64,000 nt of DNA from Axinella damicornis (lineage: Eukaryota > Porifera > Demospongiae > Axinellida > Axinellidae), in assembly GCA_963931865.1 (NCBI GenBank), contig OZ007515.1, forward strand, positions 4,144,701 to 4,208,700. Reading direction: 5' to 3'. Shown piece by piece: positions 33,864 to 46,100 of this stretch (position 1 is its first letter; each line of letters opens with the position of its first letter). The translations under genes and the position numbers were made by a program. Below the pieces are notes generated by a model, which worked only from the letters and a program-made list of their open reading frames with translations, made no database searches and had not been told where the DNA came from.

Positions 33864-36800
33864 CACTCACCTCTCTTGCCCTCCACCACTCATGATAGGT
33901 TCAATCCTGACTCTCGGCCTCCGGCGTACGTACAGTGCTCCGACACCCTTTGGTCCGTAAATCTTGTGACCACTGATAGACATCAGGTCCAGCTTGAGAT
34001 CGTTCACATCAATGGGAATTTTACCTATTGCCTATGATGGGACAGAGACCAGGAGATGGAGGACGGGAGGGAGGGAGGAGGGAGGGAGGGAGGGAGGGAG
34101 GGAGGGAGGGAGGGAGGGAGGGAGGGAGGGAGGGAGGGAGGGAGGGAGGGAGGGAGGGAGGGAGGGAGGGAGGGAGGGAGGGAGGGAGGGAGGGAAGGAG
34201 GGATGGAGCGAGGGAGGACGGAAGAGAGAGGTATGGAGAGAGGGAGGGAGGGAGGGAATGAGGGAGGGAGGGTGGGAGAATAGGAGGGAGGGACAATTAA
34301 GGAACACAGTGTCACCTTTTCAGACAATAAAGGCTGCACTAATACCAGCTGTTGGCCTACCTGTGCAGCATCACTATGTACAAAGACTTTCTTTGATCTG
34401 CAGAGCTCTCCTGAAAGATGAGAATTGCAAAATGACATAAAGATGCACTTCTGTATTTGCTAGTTACGTACCAATCTCCTTGAGTGGCTGTCTGACTCCA
34501 ATCTCATTGTTGACAGCCATGATGGAGAGGAGAGATGTGTCGGGACGAATGGCTGCCTCCAGAACCTGAGGGGTGGGATGAGGGGGTGGGGGTGAGGATA
34601 AGGTGAGGGGGTGGGGATGAGGGGGTGGGGGTGAGGTACGAACAAAATGGAGGAGTGGGGTGGACTCCCTGAGTGTATAGACATTGAACATGTACATGTG
34701 ACAATATTTTGCTGTGCTTACGTTCAGGTCCACAATGCCATTATTCTGTACAGGAAGGTATGTCACTTCAATCCCCTCATTCTCCATTGCACGACACGAG
34801 TCCAGAACGCACTTGTGTTCCTGGGAATGAGAATTGCATACCTTAGTTCTCTCCCCCAACCACTCAAGCGTTCTGCTCCCTTCCCTCCTCCCTCCCTCTC
34901 TCATCTCCCTGTTTCCTCCTCCCTCCCTCTCTCCTCTCCCTCTTCCCTTTCTTCTCTCTCCCTTCCGTCCTCCCTCCCTCTCTCCTCTCCCCCTTTCCTC
35001 TCTCCTTTCCCCCCCTTTCCTCTCTCCTCCCTTCCCTCCTCCTCCCTCTTTCCTCCTCCCTCCCTCTTTCCTCTCCCTCCCTCTCTCCTCTCTCCTCTCT
35101 CCCTTTCCTCCCTTCATTCACTCTTTCCTCCCTTCCTGTTTTGTTTTTCTTCCTGTCATCAGTGGGCACAGCAAAAATGGTCTCTCTACAGTCTAGCTAG
35201 CAACAGCGCACAGAGAGTCATACTCACAGTTTGTGTGGTAATGATATGTTTCTTCTTGGCCTTGTAGAACCGAGCAATACCCTGTACACCAAACAGACAT
35301 GGGGGGACGGACATATGAGATACATCTGGGACACATGCGAGGCACATGCGAGGCGCATGTGAGACACATGTGAGACACATATGAGAGACATGTGGGACGC
35401 ATGCTACCTTGAACAGATACTCTTCCTGCTTTGAATCCAAATTTTCCACATACATTTTTAGCCTCGTTCCCAGGCGCTTGGTATTTGGGGAAACGAGGCT
35501 AATACATTTTCCCACTCTACTCAGACATTGGGAGAATGGGGGCTGGTACTGTACACACGTGGCACATGTGAGACATGTGGGACACGTATGAACAATGTGG
35601 AGCAGACTCACTATCCGTTCTCAAGGTTCCTACCCATGATCATGTGCTGGGATGCGTCAACAGCTAGCACAATTACATGTACTAATACCGAGGAGAGTGG
35701 TAGATGAGGATAAAACTCTGAGCATGACTCAGCACAACCTGCTTGAGAACGGTTATGGTCATGTCTCTCACCAACACCCCCCTCCCCCCTTGCCCCTCTC
35801 CCCCCTCCCCCTCCCCCTCCCCCTCCCCCCCCCCCCCCCTCCCCCCCCCCTCCCCCCCCTCCCTCCCCCTCCCCCCCTCCCCCCCCCCCCCCCCTCCCCC
35901 TCCCCCTCCCAACAGCCAAACTACCTTAATAGCCATGTTATTGGACTCTGTTGCTCCACTGGTGAAGACGACCTCACGAGGATCAGCACCAATCAGATCT
36001 GCAACTTGCTGTGTAAAATACAACAAAATAGGGATTACTTTACAAATATGAGTCAAATCTAGCCTCGTTCCCAGGCTCTCCCACACACGAACAAAAATTC
36101 GGAGAAGGGGGAGATTTTTTCACGTGAGAAATGGCACATTTAATTGCGTGTGGGCAATCAAAACCGATGAAAATTTTATACTTGCGTACAGTTCATATTT
36201 GAGACATTGGATAACCCTTCTGACACGCCTACGGTGCTATCCCATAACCTTAATGCCTACATGTCAGAGCTTTGCATATACCCCCACTACTGATCGTGGC
36301 TCTGCAGTGACGGCATGATCATTATAACTTTGCCTCTACTGGGGCTGGATAGTAGCCTTGTTCCCAGGCTCCTCCCCAGCCTGCATACTGTTCCCAGGCT
36401 CCTCCCCAGCTTTTGTTGCATACTGTTCAGTATGGGACAAAAAAAAACTGGGGAGGAGCCTGGGAATGAGGCTAGATGGTTGGCTCTTTGTGTACCCCTC
36501 AAGACACAAATATAGCATACCTTCCTTGCATGCTCCATTGCTTGTTCGCTCTCCCAGCCATAGGCATGGGTGCGGGAGTGGGGGTTGCCATGATACGAGA
36601 GCAGGTAGGGCAACATGGTGTCCAGAACTCGTGGATCCTGATGGTGTACAGAGAATGCAACTTAAAGAGGTAAGCAAATGAGAGGGAGGAGAACAGGAGG
36701 GAGGAGGACAGGAGGGAAGAGTTTGAGGGAAGAGAAATGAAGGCGGTAGAGAGGGGAGGGTAGGGGAAGGAGGAGAGGAGGAAGTGGAGAGGGAGGGGAT

Positions 36801-37999
36801 GAGAGGGCAGGGTGGAGGAGGGGCAGGAGGAGTGGAGGGAGGAGTGGAGAGGGAGGGGAGGAGGAGAGGGCAGGGTGGAGGAGGGGCAGGAGGAGTGGAG
36901 GGAGCAGTGGAGAAGGAGGGGAGGAGGAGAGGGCAGGGAGGAGGAGGGGCAGGAGGGGAGGGGGGGAGGAGGAGAGGGCAGGGTGGAGGGGCAGGAGGAG
37001 TGGAGAGAGAAGTGGAGAGGGCAGGGTGGAGGAGGGGCAGGAGGAGTGGAGGGAGAAGTGGAGAAGGAGGGGAGGAGGAGAGGGCAGGGTGGAGGAGGGG
37101 CAGGAGGAGTGGAGGGAGCAGTGGAGAGGGAGGGGAGGAGGAGAGGGCAGGGTGGAGATGGGGCAGGAGGAGTGGAAGGAGAAGTGGAGAAGGAGGGGAG
37201 GAGAGGGCAGGGTGGAAGAGGAGAGGGCAGGGTGGAGGAGGGGAAGGAAGAGTGGAGGGGGAATAGAAGGGCGAGTGTGTAATGGTGCTAGGTACCATTT
37301 GTGTTGTTGCCTGTGCATCTAGGTAGAGCGGCCTTATGCCATGCTCGTGTTCCTGCTCTGGAAGCTGCTCACCAACGTTGTGCCCTGTGATTTAGTTATG
37401 TGAATCAATATCAATTCATCAATCGATACTGCATTAGTACTATATACCCTCCAGATGACGGCGGTAGTGAAAGTGTAGAGATAATTACTGCATGAAGTAC
37501 ACAAGTATAGTTGACATTGAAAGGCCTCTATCATAGAAGCTTTACTGTCAGAATAACAGATACTTCACTACAGCTAGTTTGCAGAGATCTGAGCAGTAAC
37601 AGCAGCAGGCATCACCATGGTTACATCACTCTCATGCATGAGGATGCAAAGGACCTTTTTGACGATGAAAAGAGGTTTACTAAAATGAAACACTTGGCTT
37701 GCCATCAAATCAAATGGCTATTTTATCCTGATTCTGAATTGAATACTCTTTATTTGGGGTGGTTATAATGATGTTTCCTCACATTGATACCTGTCGGCCA
37801 CTCCCATGAACTCTTGATGTGCCTGATGCTTCCAGGTTCAAGTTTGGAAAAGCAAAGACTTGACTGAGGTGCGCATACACTAACCTTCGTCTAACTTGGG
37901 TTGGCCCCTGGAGACTACGGATGAAGATTGCAGCCCTCGGCAAATAAAACGAGTCACAGAGGGAGATGAGAGGAGGACTCTTCTGCACACTGATGCCAT
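31247..37999 (-). CDS. NFS1: Mitochondrial cysteine desulfurase (15 exons, 456 aa)
   Basis: Minus-strand exons in order: 37885-37999, 37296-37384, 36521-36637, 35925-36008, 35228-35281, 34722-34820, 34472-34565, 34361-34410, 33871-34031, 33492-33573, 33299-33404, 32593-32674, 32078-32161, 31585-31674, 31247-31310. They total 1371 nt with all phases consistent. The enzyme takes sulfur from cysteine, releasing alanine, and passes a persulfide to ISCU for Fe-S assembly. The first 38 residues are Arg- and Ser-rich with almost no acid, a typical mitochondrial presequence. SGHK holds the PLP lysine (K257), and SSGSACTSAS holds the persulfide cysteine (C380). The end, KSIQWTQH, matches the human protein. 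Human NFS1 is about the same length. QATTQMDPR replaces the usual ATTPLDPR. Introns are rich in microsatellites. Confidence 0.96.
31311..31480. repeat. (GT)n microsatellite at NFS1 exon 15 acceptor
   Basis: Read on the NFS1 strand it is (CA)n, running straight into the cag acceptor of the last exon at 31311. There is no ordinary polypyrimidine tract between. Confidence 0.92.
32180..32520. repeat. (GGGA)n and purine tract, NFS1 intron 12
   Basis: GGGA repeats cover about 32190-32310, then mixed purine runs to 32520. On the NFS1 strand it is an extended pyrimidine tract ending near the exon 13 acceptor. Confidence 0.92.
32704..32786. repeat. TAG(C/T)CTCG palindrome
   Basis: CAGCCTTGTTCCCAGGC and CTGGGAACGAGGCTA end an 83-bp palindrome with the inner arm CCGTTTT. 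It is in NFS1 intron 11. Confidence 0.75.
33060..33202. repeat. TAG(C/T)CTCG palindrome, 143 bp
   Basis: TAGCCTCGTTCCCAGGCCTA and its near complement close a 143-bp element. The inner arms include CCTGTTCTT/AAGAACAGG. It is in NFS1 intron 11. Confidence 0.8.
33690..33862. repeat. (CA)n microsatellite at NFS1 exon 9 donor
   Basis: On the NFS1 strand it is a GT tract that begins a few bases after the exon 9 splice donor at 33870. Confidence 0.92.
34050..34295. repeat. (GGGA)n tract, NFS1 intron 8
   Basis: More than 100 bp of GGGA units precede the mixed purine end. On the NFS1 strand this is a pyrimidine tract adjoining the exon 9 acceptor at 34032. Confidence 0.92.
34866..35135. repeat. Pyrimidine tract, NFS1 intron 5
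   Basis: About 270 bp of C/T on the plus strand. On the NFS1 strand it is purine, so it breaks the strand pattern of the other tracts. Confidence 0.9.
35459..35501. repeat. TAG(C/T)CTCG palindrome
   Basis: TAGCCTCGTTCCCAGGCGC pairs with GGGGAAACGAGGCTA, in NFS1 intron 4. Confidence 0.75.
35780..35910. repeat. C-rich low-complexity tract, NFS1 intron 4
   Basis: CCCCCT-type runs over 130 bp. On the NFS1 strand it is G-rich, starting about 15 nt past the exon 4 donor, so G-quadruplexes could form in the nascent RNA there. Confidence 0.9.
36353..36474. repeat. TAG(C/T)CTCG palindrome with partial duplication
   Basis: TAGCCTTGTTCCCAGGCTCC starts it and GGAGCCTGGGAATGAGGCTA ends it. The unit TGTTCCCAGGCTCCTCCCC occurs twice in the left arm. 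It is in NFS1 intron 3, 46 bp from the exon 3 donor. Confidence 0.75.
36680..37265. repeat. G/A-rich minisatellite, NFS1 intron 2
   Basis: Repeats of GGAGGAGAGGGCAGGGTGGA and variants, roughly 50-70 bp per unit, about 580 bp in all. Long ORFs on both strands here come from the repeat. On the NFS1 strand it is a pyrimidine tract before the exon 3 acceptor. Confidence 0.92.
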
Positions 38000-38550
38000 G
38001 GCAGGTTATTGCAGGTTCACTGCAAACAGCAAGACAGCACAGTATCAGTAATATCTGGTGACTCTTTGTGCTAAGAGAATCTCCCCAACTGTGTAGTCAC
38101 AGGAATATTTAGCTCCACGTGGTAGGAGATGAGTCAAGTTAAGAACACCCTCAGCAGACCTGCCGGCTTGGTCCTCGGATGTTGATGTTCGGTGCTTTGC
38201 TGCTTTAGATCAAGTGAGTCAGAATGATCATAGCATCATATACGACATAAACATGCACTGACAATGACTGAGCAGCGCCAGCTTGTGTACGTATGATGCA
38301 ACCACCGCACATTCCAGTAAACTATAAATTTACTGACATTCTCCGAGCACGTGCTCATTTCTTCGTTGTGTGTACGTCGTTGGCTGTGGACCGGAATCCT
38401 ACTTTTGAAAACAAGCCAAGAAGCTTTACTGGATAGCTGGTGTACAGTCGTTGGTGAGATACAAGAGAAAATCAGCTCACTTTGGAGTCAGGAAATTTGC
38501 CCTTTACCCGCATTTCAAGCTTCCACTACAGAACTAGAACTGAAGAAAAA
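38000..38550. promoter_or_regulatory. Divergent promoter region NFS1/RBM39
   Basis: The two start codons point outward with 551 bp between. I recognise no TATA box or repeat here. Both promoters and 5' UTRs must be in or near this stretch. Confidence 0.65.
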
Positions 38551-40139
38551 ATGGCGGACGACCTTGATGTTGAGGCTTTGCTGGAGGCGCCTTTTAGAAA
38601 AGACGGGGATGAGGTGAGTTGAGAGAGTCAGAGCTAATCCTTTTCTTACATGAGGCATAAATATAGGTGGTAAGAAAATGAGCCATTGCATCTTGACACT
38701 TGTTATATTATTACTCCGCGCGCATGCGCGAAGCGGTGACTTTGACCTTTAGGCGGTAATATTACTTCGTCTGTGTGTCAGTCTTTTGATAGTACCCTAC
38801 GGATCAAGGGGAGCTGACAGACCCAGTGAACGTGCATATTTGAAGCCTGCACAGACCTAAACTACAATTGCATGGGGGAATATGCCCCTGATACCGAACT
38901 CCAAATTTAACACACCTGCTCATTGCACCCATCATTTCCTCTAATCTGGTGACCACACTGATTTTATGTACTTCTGAATGTGGTATTTAAACAGACAGAG
39001 AGAACGTTATCCCTAAAACTGGACCTTTATCATCTCACATAGGTGTACTTGATTGGAAATCGAGCCACACGGGACCTCCCACCTCCAGACACGCACATGC
39101 ACACACGCCATACCCCTCTCTCCTTGCATGGCTAGAATGTTTTTGCTACAGGTTTTGAGATGAACCAAAGCTCATGATTGTATCAGCCTTGGGCTGGGTA
39201 CGGCTTATGGTAAAACTTTAGACATGTTACCTAGCTATAACTGTATATCAGTCTACAAAGTCCCACAGATTACTAACTGATTTTGAAAATGAAGTTGGAA
39301 GCCAGCTTACGATCTAATCCCAGGGTTCTATGAAATGCCTCAACTTTGTGGGACTTTGTGATATTACTTGTATGACTTCCAACCTTTGACGGACTTTCCC
39401 CCCTTCTGCCATTTCCCCCTTCTCTCCTTACTCGTCTGTGTGTTGTGTGTTTGGTGCTGGTTGGTGACCCTTCTGGCTTTTTTCCAGGCCCCTGAGCCTC
39501 ATAGTGATTCCAAGTCGCCTAGCTACAGGACGGAGGAGCGGAGGAAGAAGTGAGTGGGTGTTTGTTGGGAGAGGTGCAGTACAGCAGGGGTAGGGGAATG
39601 TTTGCAAGTGTATGTGTGCTGGTTTGGGTGTGAGGGTAAGGGAGAGGTGCAGTAGGGAAAGGAGAATACATGTTGTGCTGCTTTGTGTGTGTGTGAGTGC
39701 AGTGGCGGATCTAGGGGGGGGGGGGGGGGGGGGGGGGCAGTGCCTCCCCCTTTTGCTTCTTCATCACTTTATTTTCCTCCTTAATAATTAATAACTAGCT
39801 GCCGCTATGTTGCAACTCCTGGCCTGGCCTCCTCAGCTCGCAATACCGTGCGTTGCCTGAAACCGAACGACTTGGGGATGACACCGCAATCTAGTATACT
39901 CTATGTGTATATACGTATTACGTTCGTGAGCGAAATTTGAGCAAGAAAGAAGCACATGGAGGCCCCTGGACCTGCAATCCTCATACATCTGGAACTTGCA
40001 TTGCAAAGCACGAAGGTGCCACGAGAGCCCATCCTGATAGCTGAAAAATGAAGGCGAAAATTTTTCCGTGCTTTGCGCGGACTGATCGTCACTATGCTCC
40101 TCTATGCACTCCCTCCGGCAGCGTGTAATATATCTTGCC

Positions 40140-40180
<41 letters not shown>

Positions 40181-43100
40181 TTCACAAATCCTGTATCCGC
40201 CCCTGGAGTGGGGGTGGTGGGGTGAGGGAGTGGTATAGGGAGAGCGGAATTCATGTTTTGCTGCTTTGTGTGTGTGTGAGTGGGGGTGGTGGGGTGAGGG
40301 AGCGCGCAGTATGGACTGCCTCATAAGGGAAAGGAGAACGTACAATGTATGCGTGTGTACTTTGATTTGTGGTAGGTGTTCAGCGAGCGTTAGAGCCATG
40401 TTGAGGAGCGGGGAATAGAGGTGATGTGTTTAAGAGAAGGGAACAAGCTTGGGAAAGGAGGACAGAGACAGCGGATCAGCAGCTGTGTATGTACAGACTT
40501 GTACGCATGTACATGTAGCTACCCCTCTGGTGCATGCAGGTTCTGGGAAGGTGCTTGCTTTGAGGGGGTGTATTTCCTCCATAGACACAAGAAACGGAGG
40601 AGCCATCATAGCCCATCCCGGAGTCGAAGTCGGAGCAGGTCAAGGTCCCCACGGCGAAGAAGGTGGGCTTTAACAAAGTGCTACCAGTATGGGCATGTTG
40701 GTTTAGTAGAGAAATTGTGATGGGGAAGTTCTGTTCACTATTGACTCATGCATTTTTTCCCTTATTCCAGACGTAGTCGAAGTAGGGAACGACATCGGAG
40801 GTCAGGGTCACGTGAGCACCGAAGATCAAGAAAGGAGAGGAGGAGGTCTCGTTCTCGGGAGCGCTATCGTAGCCGGTCTCCCCCTTACGTCCATAGAAGG
40901 AATTCTCCACCCTTCCGGTTCCAGAGAAAGAATTCTCCACCGTATCAGCGGCCTAACTAGTGAGTGCTCTAGCTCAACCCAGTTTGCCTCCATATCACCG
41001 GATGAGAAGGCCTGGGTACAAGGCTAGGATCTTTCTGGTTCAATGTCCACTTTGACCCATTGTTTGTCACTTTCAGTACTGACTGGGAGAAATTTAAGCC
41101 AGTTAAAAAAACTTGTCATGTACAATGTCATAAAACATAGGGTTGACGTGTGGAGGAATGGCATGTCCTTCCAGACTGCTGAGGGATGGCTTTATGAACC
41201 TGAGAAACATTGCCAAGTCTGCCTGATGTCGACTGCTGGGTCGCTTCGTAGTCTGTGTTTGCGATCAGTTGTGTGCTCACTTGAAGTTTTCCTAGCCTCG
41301 TTCCCAGGCTGCCTCGTTCCCAGGCTGCCTCGTTCCCAGGCTGCAGGAGAAACTGCCTGGCAACTTCCTGAGTTAAGTTGCAACGGATGCAACGTCACGG
41401 CAATTGAATGCCTTGAATGCCTCGTTCAAAGAGTGAAGTGCACCTGATACTTCTGATTTTTCTGTCTACTGAGAACAGTCCTTTCCTGATTGTTCTGCTA
41501 TGGAAAGAGGCAAGCAGAAGACAAACAAAAAAAAATTACTGTGAAGAGCACCTACGTAACAATAGCACGATTGAGCAGTCAACTATTGAATGGGCTCGAC
41601 TGCTGTGTTTCAATGCATGATGCAATTTGGTTTACTATTGTCATGACAGCGGCAGCGGAAGTAACATTTTGAACTAGCGTAAATTGCCGGGCTGTTTCTC
41701 TTACGGCCTGGAGAGGAGGCTAGGGAATGTGCCTCTCCAAACGTCCACCCTACATCCATGTAGTCATTGCACGTGACGAGTTTTACCAGACCTTCACCCA
41801 CGTTAGTGCTGCAGGTAGAGCTGTGACCAATAATGATCAGTGTAAAGACCTTAGCCAATTGTTGGTAGTAATTCAAGATATTGATTATTGAAATCTGTTG
41901 ATGAAGATGTTAGTAAGCACATTGTGACAATACAAGGAACAATATTATTCTCACATAGTACCTAATACTTGGTGGTATGTATGTTGAGCTCAATGAAGTA
42001 ACAGTACATGCAACATACTAGCTTCTCAAAATTTGACCCAATAATCAGATAATTACTTGACACCTAATAATCAGTGTTCAAGGAACAATATCACAGCACT
42101 AAGAGCCTGCAAGAGACAAACCCTGGGCTGAGAATGTCTTACAGGGCTACCTTCTTTGCTGGTGGTATACTATTGTGGTATTTCTTATGAGCCCTTTCCC
42201 CAATCTGGTTCTAAAATGTGCTCCCAAATCAGGGTAAGGTTATAGGGTGTTTTGGTAGGGAGGAGGGGTCTTTGGTCTATAGAGCAGTTAGTTTCAGCAT
42301 TGTATGTATTTTGCTCTTAGTGGGCGCAAGACGGGTCATGTGCCCGCTACGGACATGTCTTTTGCTAATAGTGGACGTAAGGGGCCTCCCTCCCCGGACC
42401 CTGAACCTCCCTCAGAGGATCGGGACAGGAGGACAGTGATGTGTATGCAGCTGTCAGCAAGGGTCGGGCCAAAGGAACTGGAGGAGTTCTTCCAGAAGGT
42501 TGGGCAAGTGAAGGAAGTGAAGATGATTGCTGACAAGAACTCTCGGAGGTCAAAGGGCATTGCATATGTTGAGTTTCACGATGAGAAGAGTGTGCTGCCA
42601 GTAAGTGTGTCAGTGTGCTAAGTCGAGCTGGGACAATATATCGATTTTGCAATATATCGTCCATCTATGTACCCAATATCAATATCAATACGGCTTACTT
42701 AATATCGATATATCGTTTTAAACCGATATCGAATCCATATGGCAATTATTGAGTGCATATCTTTCACATGCGCTATTCCAGTTTTGGTCAATTGTTACAT
42801 GTATGTGAAAATGTACGTACAGTTGTGTGAGCCGTATGCTACTGGATACCAATCCAACCCACTACCCAATATATCGGCAATATTAGGCTCACAATAATCG
42901 ATATGCAAAGTTTCAATATCGCCCAGCACTAGTGCTAAGGATATTGTACATGGTTGAAAGTGAGAGGAAAATTGTTTATTTGTAGCTTTGCACAGTTTGC
43001 AGTACAGAAAAGTGAAAAAGGCCTGGTACGTACTCTCACAGGAGTGTGAGATGACTGACAGATGGCAAGAATGTTCACAACATTTTGTGTGGTGTTCAAT

Positions 43101-46100
43101 CAACTGACTAAAATTTCATTTCTTGATGTGTTGGCAACCGCTAGCTGAACACGCTCACGCACGACCCTTTCTATCACGTTTCCATCTCTTCGTCATTCAT
43201 GTGAGATTACGTGTATGTGCCAGGCTCTCCCCACTTTCTGTACTGTAATCAGTGCATAGACTAGGTGGGGGACTTGAGAACGAGGCTAGTTGATCTAGTT
43301 TTTGCCTGTTGAGGTGACTGAATTTGCCCCTTGTGAAAGTTTCAGGACCGTGAGCTTGTTCCTCTGTCTGTAGGCAATGGGAATAGGTGGACAGAAGTTG
43401 TTTGGTGTTCCCATCATCGTGCAGCCGACTATGGCAGAGAAGAACAGGTGAGAGAATCGATTGGCTATTGGGAGAGTTGCATTTTATAATTGTTGCCCAC
43501 TGTTGTTCAGACTTGCAGCCCAGGCACAGAACTTGAAGAAAGCCGAAGGCCCCCGGAAACTCTATGTTGGGTCTCTCCACTACAATATGAGTGAGAACAT
43601 GCTGAAACCCATCTTTGAGGCTTTCGGACATGTACGGTTTGTAACCAGCCACATTTCTGTATACGTTCAACGTTCAGTTGCCCACCCTTCACAGTGATGT
43701 TTACAATGTGCATTTGAACCGGCCACATGCGTATGTGCATACATTTACTTGCCTGGTTTCATAGGTTGATAAGGTCAGTATTCAGCGGGATGAGGCTGGT
43801 GTGTCAAAAGGCTACGGCTTTGTGGAGGTGAGTTTATTCTGGTTGACTCAAGTCTTGGTGTGCATTAATTGGAGTATTGAACCCTTGCAGTTCAGAGATT
43901 CTGATGCAGCTGAGCGTGCAATGTCCAACTTGAATGGGTTTGAGCTGGCTGGGCGGCCAATGAAGGTGAACCACGTCACGGAGAGGGACACAAGTGCTAT
44001 GGAGCACCTAGATGGCGAGGACCGTGACGGAGGGGTGGGGATGACCCCACAATCCCGTGCTGCACTCATGGCACGACTAGCAGAGGGGCACAATACTGGT
44101 GGGCTGTTATAATTAAACTTACACTCTGAGCCTTGTTTGTTGTAGCCTTGTTCCGGTAAAGCCATGGACTTTCAGTGGCTGGAATCTGGTGGCACCAATC
44201 AGATTGCAGAACAAAAACCCACATGAACATGTGAATACGTTTACCTTTGCTGCCTTGCTGATGCACGAATTGTAGACTCAGAAATGAATGTTCAAGAACA
44301 GAGTGTCCCTGGCGAAAGGCAGTTAATTGACACGCGTGCGAGAGGGCCACTGGTCTCAGCTAGCTGTTCACTGCGGTTTGTTTGTGGGCCAGCTTGTTCA
44401 TTGTTTGTCGCAGCTTACGGGATCACCGGTTTGTAAAGTGATCTGTCCAGATTTGCTCGTAAGAAATGTCTTGGATCACAATAAAGCTGAGGATGTCTTG
44501 AAAACGAAGAGTGATATTTTGAACGGCATGTAACTGATTTGTTACAGTAACTCGTGCAACGTTTGCCACAAGAGTGGAGTGTCCTTCGTTTACCACATGA
44601 ATGATGACACGCCAGAGTCCACAGCTTCCCCCCCCCCCCCCCCCCTTTGGAGAGAGAGAGCCTAAGAACAAGCCTACACTGTGATGTATGTTTGGTGCTA
44701 TACATTCAATCAGGAAGAATGGTGGGGATGTATTATTATTTTTATTGGGCTGGTGTTGAATTGCCTTGATAAGAGTTGTGTGGACGAGGCTGTTTTCCCT
44801 CCTCACAGGTCTGACAGTGCCGCAGTTGCCCCAAGTGAGCGTACCCAACATCCCGGCCATCTCCACCTGTATCATGCTGAGCAACATGTTTGATCCCACC
44901 TCTGAGAATGAGCCCGGCTGGGACAAAGACATCCACGATGACGTCTTGGAGGAGTGCATGCACCACGGGCCAGTCATGCATATCTATGTTGACCCCTTCT
45001 CTCAGGTGAGCCTCTAGATAGCGAGTGAACTGTTGTCAGATCCGTGACTCCCTGTTTGATTGCAAATATTGTGTCGTTTACCAAGTACACCCTTCTCTCA
45101 TCTCAGGGCAATGTGTATGTGAAGTGTTTGACTCCTCAAGTGGCTGCTGCCGTCTTCAACAATATGAACGGCAGGTTCTTTGCTGGTGAGTTGAGTGTCT
45201 GTGGTCATTGGCATAACAGCACATGCAGTGTTACTCCCAGAGGTGACAGCATGGTGTCATATTATACTAAAAGCAGAATTATAGGATAGGTGTAAAGCTA
45301 ACATTGTTGTGATGTCAGAGTGGAAACTGGTAGTTAGGGGTGGGCGATATCAGAATAATGTGGTCACGATATATCATGTGTTAGTTATCACGATATTCGA
45401 TATTATCACGATAATGCGTTTTGGCTAGTTTATTTGACTTCTCATGCCACACTAGAATATTTCTACAAGCCAAGCATTTACTATGTTGTCATAAATTGCA
45501 TGTATACACTATTTAGCTACTGCAGGCCTTATTTCTGCAAAAACAACACCACTAATAATGTGAACACGATATGACGATAATTTTAAAACCACCACGATAC
45601 GATTATTATGGGCTCTTAATATACGATAATAATGATATATTGCCCACCCCTACTGGTAGTGCCCATGAATCTCCTGCAGTAGTTCTGGGAGGTTGAATGA
45701 GGGTCTGCTTGAATGCCATTTTCATATACAGTAGCTGTCAATAAAAAGTTTACGTTCCGTTTACAAACAACGATCGTTCTACGGTCCGTTCCGTTCTTAC
45801 GCAATCTGCCCGTACTACGGTTGCTGAGTCAGCAATTATCGCCGTCGCGAGTAAGCGGCCAAGTTCGTCGACCTTTATCTCCGGTTACAAGTAAGCTGCA
45901 GACAAGGGACAAATGCCAGTGTATAGTTAAGGCCTTCCAATAAGGCATATTTAAAAATCAGCCAGACCTTTCGAAGGATGTGCAAGTTCCAAGAGCTTTC
46001 GCTTGGTGGGCGGGGTTTTCGGAAGCGATCGATCGCATTGCCACTGTATCTCCGGTTCTGCGAAAGCTGTGGACCTCGAACAAAGACCAGCAGGGAGAGA

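Noticed and set aside
36336..37322. 320-aa and 218-aa Pro/Ser ORFs and Gly/Glu/Arg ORFs
   Set aside because: They read through the purine minisatellite in NFS1 intron 2, and no family resembles them.
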